DNA from: Numida meleagris
Lineage: Eukaryota; Chordata; Aves; Galliformes; Numididae
DNA length: 64,000 nucleotides
Direction of reading: 5' to 3'
Assembly: GCF_002078875.1 (NCBI RefSeq)
Contig: NC_034421.1
Coordinates: 130,055 to 194,054, forward strand
This document shows, piece by piece, positions 60,701 through 64,000 of this stretch. The notes under the pieces were generated by a model. That model saw only the letters and a list, made by a program, of their open reading frames with translations, was not told where the DNA came from and did no database searches. Within the stretch, counting starts at the first letter, position 1. The number at the start of each line of letters is the position of its first letter. The translations under genes and the position numbers were made by a program.

Positions 60701-62934
60701 AATGTTCTGAACTATGTAAATGTTGTGATCAGTATGCCTTGCAGAAGCTGAACAGCTGAAGAAACTTGGAGGTCATAATGTAGGATTAACCAAACATGAG
60801 TTGCTGTTGTAATGCTATGATAAGAAGGTCTAATGCAGACCTAAAATGGAAATAAGTATGATTAGGAAACCTTTCCTTCCACTACAAACTCATTTATTCA
60901 GAAGCACAGCCTCTCTATACTTGCTGTGCTTTGTTTTGCTTTGGGCTTGTATCTTGAACATTGTCTTGCCATGTATTAGTGCTGACAAATCAGTAGTGTA
61001 ATTAGTTTTGCACCTCAGCAGAAGGGTGAATTCAATGAACAGTTCATATCCTTTTTATGAATCAATAAATCACGGGTATTATTTAGGCATTACTGGATAG
61101 AAATTATCTGTAACAGGAGCTCGGCTTAGATTGCTTTAACAATGTCTTCCAGCAAGAGCATTAGAACATCTATGGTTATCTACTTTGAATCCAAAATAAC
61201 CATCAGACGTTTATTATACAAAGTTTGTGACAGCTGTTAGTAAATGGTAAACTAGTTAATCGTGAAAATTTAAGTACCTAGCCATGTATATTGTACAAAA
61301 TAACAGCTAGGAAAGCCTAGTCCTTTAAACAGACAAATTTAAATATTAGGCTTCTTTCTGAAATCAGGGTCATGCTACTCTTATAGAAATGCCTTCTTTG
61401 CTGGTCAGTTAGGTGTTTTCTGGTGGCTGATGTTCATGATCTGTACAGTTTGATGACCATTTGTAGTGGAAATGCTAAGTCACGGCTTGAACCAGTAATT
61501 GAGCACCTGGTGGGAAGGCGGGGCCAATCCAGGGGAGCTCAGATTCATGCAATGGAATGCACCTGAGTGACCAGAAGGGTGGAGCCAGGATCCACACATT
61601 CCCAGCCCTCATTTAAGGGTTGGCAGTGGATATAAGGGGATCTCTCTGGAGGTCTCTGCATACCTGATGCAGTCTGAAGGTAGGCAGCAGCTTTCCCTTA
61701 TTTCTGTGCATACTTCTGTTGAGTCTGAGTGACTCCTAACTTGCTGCAGCTTGGGATCTTGCTGCTCTGCTGTCATTGTTGCGCTTTCCATTGCTTTATG
61801 CTATTGTTTTGGTGAATCTTTTTTTAGCTAGATGTTGGTCAGTCAGCCTACTGTTAGAAAATAATTTCTTGTCTTTACAGGGATAAAGATAGAACCCAGA
61901 TCAGAATTAAGAAATAGAAATTTGCATTTATATTTTACCTCTAGGTGGTGATGGTTAGTTGCAGTCTTGTTTACCGACATTAGAGCAAGGTGGCTATTGC
62001 AATAATATTATTTTGTCATATTTCTCAATGGTAGGATTATTTCGTACATACGTACTTCACTTCCCTATGAAGCAGAAACAAAAAGCATGAGTAAATCCAT
62101 TTGCTGTCCATTATTACTAGTGGCTGAAACTTAAGATGATGAAACTGATTTTGTGATTCTTAATAAGATTCCAATAAATACATGGCTACTTGCAAATCTT
62201 CCTTATTTGCAGAGTAATAAACATTTTAAGTCGCACTAAATGAGGTTAAAGATAAACATGCCTAATCAAATAATCTTAGGGGGGGCTCCTATTGATAAGC
62301 AATATAACAACAGCCTTATCATCAATAAACAGTCTTCTAATTTTTAAATTCCTCTGCAACTCAACAGACTTACTGTTTAATGCTGACCGACTCATATCTT
62401 TCCTTATATTTCTTCTTATGTTATGTACTTTAAGTGGCCTTTCTGAGGGGGGTTCACGGTACCCGAATGCTCCTGCTCAAGCAGGGAGAAAAATTTTCAT
62501 GGAAACGCAGCCTAAAAGTGGAGGAGGAGAGCAGTATCTGAAACTAGGAGTCTTTGTGGGTAAGAGGTGATAAAGTGAAAGAGCTGATTAGGATCTTCTC
62601 TTCTGGCCAGGTGTGACTGTTGATCTTTAATGTATATGTGAGCCAGCATAATGTTTTATAGTGTTGGCATAGTGCTTCATCAAAGACAGAAATCTTAACA
62701 AGGGAAGGAAATAGACTGGAAGTTAAAATAGTTGAAAAATAGGCTAAGAACGAGGAGAAAAAAAAAACTTTATTTCATGTCTATATTTTGCAGGTTTATA
62801 TAAGAATAAAGGATGATGAATGGAATGTTTATCGAAGATATGCAGAGTTCAGAAGCTTGCATCATAAATTACAGAATAAATACCAGCAAGTGAGGACTTT
62901 TAACTTCCCACCAAAAAAAGCTATTGGAAATAAG
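12732..62934 (+). CDS. SNX29: SNX29 (sorting nexin 29, RUNDC2A), 19 coding exons, 3' incomplete
   Basis: Exons: 12732-12738, 18503-18567, 19348-19400, 20245-20369, 22887-23067, 24520-24590, 25416-25664, 27033-27402, 28232-28350, 31115-31193, 31617-31699, 37013-37076, 38322-38450, 47572-47654, 50682-50788, 53355-53471, 53897-53952, 55245-55326, 62794-62934. Every junction is GT/AG and the phases join to 727 uninterrupted codons. The product matches human SNX29 almost throughout by recall. It has a RUN domain at about 35-180, a basic then acidic disordered linker at about 250-375, a coiled coil at about 468-635, and a PX domain from about 655 that is cut by the window edge. PX domains bind membrane phosphoinositides and RUN domains usually bind small GTPases or their regulators; the cellular role of SNX29 itself is poorly defined. 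The missing end is about 85-90 residues, judging from the roughly 813-residue human protein. Confidence 0.96.
12739..18502 (+). other. SNX29: SNX29 intron 1
   Basis: 5.8 kb. It starts in the CpG island, holds one diverged CR1 at about 13230-13735, and is otherwise AT-rich with T-rich runs (15740-15900). No further exon was recognised. Confidence 0.85.
13230..13735 (+). mobile_element. CR1 LINE 3' portion
   Basis: Reads in CR1 sense orientation: ttctgggcccctcactacaa, catcaaggccctggagtgta, ttcagtctggagaagaagag, gcattggaacaggctgtgca, and finally a degenerate 3' end near cttccaaccttattgattgt. Frameshifts and stops break the reverse transcriptase frame, so it is an old 5'-truncated copy. Confidence 0.9.
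18503..18567 (+). CDS. SNX29: SNX29 exon 2
   Basis: Residues 3-24. It encodes [20 protein letters not shown] and ends in Q at the donor CAG|GTGAGA. One methionine is present after NND that I do not recall in human SNX29. This is the amphipathic helix leading into the RUN domain. Confidence 0.95.
18568..20244 (+). other. SNX29: SNX29 introns 2 and 3 (with exon 3 between)
   Basis: Two short introns (18568-19347 and 19401-20244). AT-rich unique sequence; no repeats or further exons recognised. Confidence 0.8.
19348..19400 (+). CDS. SNX29: SNX29 exon 3
   Basis: Residues 25-42, [17 protein letters not shown] plus the first two bases of an arginine codon. Acceptor attgcag and donor AG|GTAAGA. It matches the human sequence at every residue I can recall. 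Confidence 0.95.
20245..20369 (+). CDS. SNX29: SNX29 exon 4 (RUN domain start)
   Basis: Residues 42-84. It begins [20 protein letters not shown] and includes [10 protein letters not shown], the first conserved helices of the RUN fold. Acceptor gttgcag, donor ACAG|GTAATT. Confidence 0.95.
21648..21755 (-). mobile_element. CR1 fragment, old
   Basis: Plus-strand text such as ctaattaaggttggaattgt, cctcaggaggtctgcagtcc and gattgctcaaggtgttatcc is the reverse complement of a CR1 3' end. It is short and heavily diverged. Confidence 0.6.
22765..22837 (-). mobile_element. Solo end of a mariner-like (Galluhop-type) element
   Basis: About 73 bases ending ggaggcattacttttggagt followed by gacc. They are the reverse complement of the left end of the longer copy at 55579-56106, including the shared inner text ctctttggatctgttg. 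Only this end remains, just before exon 5. Confidence 0.6.
22887..23067 (+). CDS. SNX29: SNX29 exon 5 (RUN domain core)
   Basis: Residues 84-144. It contains [20 protein letters not shown] and [20 protein letters not shown], the most conserved RUN blocks; the RGRAWLR motif is diagnostic for this family. Acceptor ttctgcag, donor CTTAG|GTACTG. Confidence 0.97.
23300..23326. repeat. (TA)n microsatellite
   Basis: Short run tatatatatatatatta with interruptions in intron 5. Comparable short tracts occur at about 47204-47218, 54965-55003 and 58971-58983. Confidence 0.8.
24520..24590 (+). CDS. SNX29: SNX29 exon 6
   Basis: Residues 144-168, [20 protein letters not shown] then MAAG. This is the terminal part of the RUN domain; the F-YEDWSF motif is shared with other RUN proteins of the group. 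Acceptor aaatcatag, donor GCTG|GTAACA. Confidence 0.96.
25416..25664 (+). CDS. SNX29: SNX29 exon 7
   Basis: Residues 168-251. It starts [20 protein letters not shown], closing the RUN domain, then [20 protein letters not shown] with a direct LLKESTQ repeat. The segment up to [15 protein letters not shown] matches human SNX29 closely. Acceptor tctgaag, donor GCCG|GTAAGC. Confidence 0.96.
26300..26592 (+). mobile_element. CR1 LINE 3' end
   Basis: Sense-oriented CR1: atggcttgaagcttaaagaa, gaggcactggaacaggttgc, cctgggcagcctgatctagc, and a 3' end aggtcccttccaactctaag then gattctacaattg. Confidence 0.92.
27033..27402 (+). CDS. SNX29: SNX29 exon 8 (disordered basic/acidic linker)
   Basis: Residues 251-374, the longest exon at 370 nt. 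It opens with a lysine run ([20 protein letters not shown]), a plausible nuclear-localisation or membrane-contact patch. It continues through Ser/Asn-rich sequence to [20 protein letters not shown], a strongly acidic block. The two ends are conserved with human; the middle is diverged, as expected for disordered sequence. Acceptor gctactag, donor AG|GTAAGT. Confidence 0.95.
27805..28072 (-). mobile_element. CR1 LINE 3' end (antisense)
   Basis: Begins with a degraded 3' end (gaatcatagtatagtttggg), then ccaaccccctgccatgggca and ctccctggtgaagaatcctt, the reverse complement of CR1. Confidence 0.88.
28232..28350 (+). CDS. SNX29: SNX29 exon 9
   Basis: Residues 374-414. It includes [20 protein letters not shown] then VDSYSQT, aligning with human [20 protein letters not shown]. 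Acceptor ctatatag, donor ACTG|GTAAAT; phase 1 end, which matches the phase of 31115 directly. Confidence 0.93.
29838..29912 (+). mobile_element. CR1 3' tail
   Basis: About 75 bases: gactagatgatctttaaagc, tcccttccaacccctgccgt, tctgtgattctgtgatc. Typical 5'-truncated CR1 end. Confidence 0.85.
30608..30640 (+). repeat. A-rich homopolymer tract
   Basis: About 18 A residues followed by gaaaaaagaaaag in intron 9. No element body precedes it, so it is a simple repeat rather than a retroposed tail. Long T runs at 15883-15899, 35108-35124, 39901-39922 and 43349-43364 are similar. Confidence 0.8.
30953..31012 (+). other. SNX29: Candidate cassette exon in SNX29 intron 9
   Basis: A strong donor (AAAG|GTAAGT) closes a 60-nt block that keeps phase (1 in, 1 out) and would add 20 codons starting [20 protein letters not shown]. 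Its acceptor, tttggag, is weak because G precedes AG. A better acceptor at 30901 (tttgctatag) would start the exon at 30902 and bring an in-frame TAA at 30913-30915, making it a poison exon. The human protein aligns without this insert, so the main transcript probably skips it. Confidence 0.35.
31115..31193 (+). CDS. SNX29: SNX29 exon 10
   Basis: Residues 414-440, [20 protein letters not shown] then GSDLSY. It is poorly conserved in sequence but the right length against the human segment between SYSPAD and RYSVE. Acceptor tactttag, donor ACAG|GTACGT. Confidence 0.85.
31194..31616 (+). other. SNX29: SNX29 intron 10
   Basis: 423 bases, A/T-rich, with an A-rich run at 31219-31245; nothing else seen. 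Confidence 0.8.
31617..31699 (+). CDS. SNX29: SNX29 exon 11
   Basis: Residues 440-468, [20 protein letters not shown] then TVPESMTI. The end is conserved with human (LLPSASVPESMTI). Acceptor aactag, donor ATTA|GTAAGT. Confidence 0.93.
32929..33045 (-). mobile_element. CR1 3' end (antisense)
   Basis: catagaatcatagaattagc, aaggttggaaaagacctaca and agatcatccatccgcctacc match the 3' end of the large copy at 56664-57582, so it is the same subfamily, truncated after about 117 bases. Confidence 0.9.
34392..34458 (+). mobile_element. CR1 3' tail
   Basis: ggaactagatgatcttaaag, gtcccttccgacccaaacca and ttctatgattcaatgatt: the CR1 3' terminus only. Confidence 0.88.
37013..37076 (+). CDS. SNX29: SNX29 exon 12 (coiled coil start)
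   Basis: Residues 468-489, [20 protein letters not shown]. It begins the central coiled coil and is nearly identical to human. Acceptor cattttttag, donor AATAG|GTAATT. Confidence 0.95.
37077..38321 (+). other. SNX29: SNX29 intron 12
   Basis: 1.2 kb; AT-rich unique sequence without recognisable elements. Confidence 0.8.
38322..38450 (+). CDS. SNX29: SNX29 exon 13 (coiled coil)
   Basis: Residues 489-532. It includes [20 protein letters not shown] and the heptad-like run [17 protein letters not shown]. Acceptor ttcttccag, donor CACG|GTGAGA. Confidence 0.96.
40010..40567 (-). mobile_element. CR1 LINE, older copy (antisense)
   Basis: Reverse complement of a CR1 reverse-transcriptase region: tttgcctacaagagtgcact, ttgctgaacttcaagagatt, gtgttgtctgtgaactttct, ggccccagtattgacccatg then gggcaca. 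It reaches further 5' than the other copies and is heavily diverged. A separate 3' scrap sits at 39920-39970 (gtaggtcccttccaattgaa). Confidence 0.85.
44042..44105 (-). mobile_element. CR1 3' scrap (antisense)
   Basis: aggataattaaggtaggaag, then gtcttcagaggtcatttagc and cca: a diverged CR1 end pointing left, 90 bases from a second scrap pointing right. Confidence 0.6.
44195..44285 (+). mobile_element. CR1 3' tail
   Basis: ggagcttggtgatccttgag, gtcccttccaacctaagcca and ttctatgattctatgg: a clear CR1 terminus with two octamer repeats. Confidence 0.88.
46815..47045 (-). mobile_element. CR1 3' end (antisense)
   Basis: catagaatcacagaattgca, ggggttggaagggacctcaa, gagatcattgagtccaaacc and ctctctgggcaacctgttct mark an antisense CR1 of about 230 bases. 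Confidence 0.9.
47572..47654 (+). CDS. SNX29: SNX29 exon 14 (coiled coil)
   Basis: Residues 532-560, [20 protein letters not shown] then REGQTVE; almost identical to human. Acceptor atcaacag, donor GAAG|GTAAGG. Confidence 0.96.
47655..50681 (+). other. SNX29: SNX29 intron 14
   Basis: 3.0 kb. It contains the sense CR1 copy at 48587-49402, one arm of an inverted pair around exon 15. The remainder is AT-rich. Confidence 0.85.
48587..49402 (+). mobile_element. CR1 LINE copy, right-pointing arm of an inverted pair
   Basis: Sense CR1 covering the C-terminal end of the second ORF and the 3' UTR. The reverse-transcriptase product is recognisable in pieces ([60 protein letters not shown]), but a frameshift near the VTQQVGG stretch and a TGA after EKRRL break it. 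Both defects are shared with the copy at 51678-52527, and the two differ at only a few positions by eye. The 3' end is attctatcattctgtgattg. Confidence 0.95.
50682..50788 (+). CDS. SNX29: SNX29 exon 15
   Basis: Residues 560-595, [20 protein letters not shown] then [14 protein letters not shown]. It is 107 nt, not a multiple of three, so skipping it would shift the frame. Acceptor is a T run ending ttttag, donor GAG|GTAAAG. It lies between two inverted CR1 copies. Confidence 0.95.
50789..53354 (+). other. SNX29: SNX29 intron 15
   Basis: 2.6 kb. It contains the antisense CR1 copy at 51678-52527 and a short CR1 tail near 52630-52680 (gaggtctcttccaacccctg). The rest is AT-rich with T-rich runs. 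Confidence 0.85.
51678..52527 (-). mobile_element. CR1 LINE copy, left-pointing arm of an inverted pair
   Basis: Reverse complement of the copy at 48587-49402 with only a few mismatches, extended about 60 bases at its 5' end (through atgctatccagagggacctg). Same frameshift and same TGA in the reverse-transcriptase frame. It begins on the plus strand with ttgaatgatagaatggtttg. Flanking bases outside the elements differ from those of the other copy, which points to separate insertions rather than one duplicated block. Confidence 0.95.
53355..53471 (+). CDS. SNX29: SNX29 exon 16 (coiled coil end)
   Basis: Residues 596-634, [20 protein letters not shown] then [19 protein letters not shown]. Phase 0 at both ends, highly conserved. 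Acceptor gtttttcag, donor CCG|GTAAGT. Confidence 0.97.
53472..53896 (+). other. SNX29: SNX29 intron 16
   Basis: 425 bases; AT-rich, nothing recognised. Confidence 0.8.
53897..53952 (+). CDS. SNX29: SNX29 exon 17
   Basis: Residues 635-653, [18 protein letters not shown] plus the start of Ile. A Ser/Asp-rich linker between coiled coil and PX domain, identical to human as recalled. Acceptor aacatag, donor AAAT|GTAAGT. Confidence 0.95.
53953..55244 (+). other. SNX29: SNX29 intron 17
   Basis: 1.3 kb. Its second half is an avian LTR (about 54664-55170) that ends only about 75 bases before the exon 18 acceptor. Confidence 0.8.
54664..55170 (+). mobile_element. Solo LTR of an avian endogenous retrovirus
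   Basis: About 507 bases beginning TG and ending CA. Phrases recur in a common avian LTR type as I know it: actgataatgcaccaatgtt, aggacagctgacttaaacta, attattccataccatatg, gagcaattgcttgtgcatca, ttatcttaacccacaagttc, gactgtgtggtattgagcca. It has an internal AT dinucleotide tract (54965-55003). No retroviral genes or second LTR are nearby, so it is a solo LTR, considerably decayed. Exact ends are uncertain. Confidence 0.75.
55245..55326 (+). CDS. SNX29: SNX29 exon 18 (PX domain start)
   Basis: Residues 653-680, [20 protein letters not shown] then NAFHVYQ. These are the first strands of the PX domain. Acceptor ctactcag, donor CAA|GTAAGT. Confidence 0.96.
55579..56106. mobile_element. Mariner-like (Galluhop-type) element, deletion derivative
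   Basis: About 528 bases with inverted ends: ggtcactccaaaagtaatgc on the left, and on the right ggaggcattacttctggagc, whose complement matches the left end apart from a few bases. The interior has no full transposase frame and is shorter than an autonomous mariner (about 1.2-1.3 kb). The name Galluhop is an assignment from memory of the terminal sequence. Confidence 0.65.
56664..57582 (-). mobile_element. CR1 LINE, 919-base 3' portion (antisense)
   Basis: It starts on the plus strand with tagaatcatagaattagcta and runs through the 3' UTR into the second ORF. The minus-strand frame at 56771-57442 stays open for 223 codons. It reads as the C-terminal part of the CR1 reverse-transcriptase [61 protein letters not shown]. 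It is 5'-truncated and therefore not mobile. Confidence 0.95.
57612..57676 (+). repeat. Three-copy short tandem repeat
   Basis: Three copies of a unit containing AGAACTACCTAT, at 57612-57626, 57632-57649 and 57655-57676, the last two also sharing TTGTA. It lies just beyond the 5'-truncated end of the CR1 copy. Confidence 0.7.
58041..58423 (-). mobile_element. CR1 LINE 3' end (antisense)
   Basis: aatcatagaatcacagaatc, cttagagttggaagggacct, gatcaggctgcccagggcct and gatggggcatccaccacgtc: the reverse complement of CR1, same subfamily as the copy at 26300-26592. Confidence 0.93.
61470..61850 (+). mobile_element. LTR-like or promoter-like GC-richer block
   Basis: Inside AT-rich intron, about 380 bases are clearly richer in G and C: acctggtgggaaggcggggc, caatccaggggagctcagat, ggagccaggatccacacatt, then a TATA-like gtggatataaggggatctc near 61625-61643. 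A box order of CCAAT-like, TATA-like and then T-rich sequence resembles an endogenous retroviral LTR, but I cannot define ends or a target duplication, and no internal genes are present. Confidence 0.4.
62794..62934 (+). CDS. SNX29: SNX29 exon 19 (PX domain core)
   Basis: Residues 681-727, [20 protein letters not shown] then [10 protein letters not shown] and [17 protein letters not shown] is the conserved PX phosphoinositide-contacting motif (RR[YF]xxF), and FPPKK is the start of the PX proline loop. Acceptor attttgcag, donor AAG|GTAATT. Later PX helices lie beyond the window. Confidence 0.97.
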
Positions 62935-64000
62935 GTAATTAAATGAATTCATAGTATCAGTAAGAGTTCAGAAAGTAACCTTTCCTTTACCTGCACAAAA
63001 AAGAGGTGGTTATCATTTTCCTTAAATGCACATTGACTATGGGTCAGGGAATTTCGAACAGTTTTTAAAACTTTATTTTTATGGACAGCATGCGTATCAG
63101 AACTGTATCTTTTTTTTTTTTTAAGGGGAGAGAGGAAGGGAGGAAAGAGAATTTTATGATTCTATAACTTGTTGATATGTATTAGTCAAGAAGCCAGGAT
63201 ATTAGTGCATGATTACATGTTTTAATGCTAATTTGACAGCATTCTGTTGTTAAACTGAGAAGAATGAAAAGAAAAAGATCTTCTGAATAAGAAAAAGTAG
63301 ATGCAAATATTATGGAGGCTTAACATTACTTAAAAGCTTGGGCTATTTATCTATTGTAGCCACATGGAAATTACAGACAGTAAAAATGTTGGTCCTTTGA
63401 AGACTTATTAAGTGAGAGAAGGCTTTTCCAAAGTACGTTATTCAGTTCTTGATCACCAAAACTCTAAAATGTTTAACAGCTTAAGTAAAAGGCAAAAATG
63501 TTCAATATACATCCTGAAACCAGTAAGGACTGATCAAAGTAATTCATCTTCACAGTGAATAAATTATCTTAAAACTAAATTTAACTATCACAAGTAAAAT
63601 ATGAGGGATTTAAATCATGCTTATAACTTTAAAACTTCTATACTAAACCACTGGGTGCTTAAATCATCATTACTTATGTCAACCAAATTTGTTTCATTTT
63701 GTGTGAGATTTTCTCTCTCTCTGTTTCTGGCCATCATGTCACTGAGTTCTTGTATCAACTATCTGAGAAGAACCAACCATAATGAAACGTTCAGTCTTCA
63801 AAGGAAAGCTGAGATGATGATTGAAATACTGTTAGATCTTCATTACATGCTTGGCTTACAACCATTTTAATACTTGGGTTGCTAAAATGCTGGAATCATT
63901 CTAATTGTATCTGTTGCAACTTTTTCTTTGGACGAAAAATCACCATTGTTAATTCATGTGAAGTAATTTCATATGAAATAAAATTTCAAAAGGAAACGGG
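62935..64000 (+). other. SNX29: SNX29 intron 19 (5' part)
   Basis: 1.07 kb to the window edge. AT-rich; the next PX exon (expected to start DAKFVEERRKQLQ-like) was not found, nor any repeat. Confidence 0.8.

Larger units (their letters stand above)
55327..62793 (+). other. SNX29: SNX29 intron 18
   Basis: 7.5 kb. It holds a mariner derivative (55579-56106), two antisense CR1 copies (56664-57582, 58041-58423), a small tandem repeat (57612-57676), a (TA)n tract near 58970, and a GC-richer LTR-like block (about 61470-61850). The rest is AT-rich unique sequence. Confidence 0.8.

Overview
The window looks like avian nuclear DNA, most likely from a galliform bird close to chicken. It is AT-rich, intron-dominated sequence with GT/AG splice sites, two CpG-rich promoters, many CR1 LINE fragments that often carry the ATTCTATGATT-type 3' end, a mariner-like element with CTCCAAAAGTAATGC ends, and an LTR of a common avian endogenous retrovirus type. 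There are no bacterial-style genes, rRNA genes, tRNA genes or CRISPR arrays that I could see. Most open frames are chance frames or CR1 remnants.

Layout. Positions 1-4629 (minus strand) are the 5' end of GSPT1 (translation release factor eRF3a): coding exon 1 at 4335-4629, with intron 1 running off the left edge. Positions 4630-5250 are its CpG-rich promoter, with an array of five ACTACA..TCCCA (ZNF143/THAP11-type) elements in both orientations. The stretch 5250-12430 is intergenic and holds one exon-like block at 5677-5774 (plus strand) that could belong to a divergent transcript. Positions 12430-13050 are a second CpG-rich promoter, and SNX29 (RUNDC2A; RUN and PX domain sorting nexin) runs rightward from ATG 12732 through the end of the window.

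I resolved 19 SNX29 coding exons whose splice phases all join. They give 2,181 nt, or 727 codons, covering the RUN domain, the basic/acidic linker, the coiled coil and the first part of the PX domain. The last exons, about 85-90 residues judging from the human protein, lie beyond position 64000. The order GSPT1 (minus) then SNX29 (plus) matches human 16p13.13. No exon of TNFRSF17, which sits between them in mammals, was recognised.

The introns are ordinary except for a few things. A pair of nearly identical, oppositely oriented CR1 copies (48587-49402 and 51678-52527) brackets the 107-nt exon 15. A possible cassette or poison exon lies in intron 9 (30902/30953-31012). Intron 17 holds an avian LTR, intron 18 a mariner derivative plus a second LTR-like block with a TATA-like motif, and intron 4 a solo mariner end. 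A 127-codon membrane-protein-like frame with a downstream AATAAA (428-811) lies antisense inside GSPT1 intron 1. I saw no convincing novel multi-gene system; the promoter array, the inverted CR1 pair and the unassigned exons are the items most worth checking.
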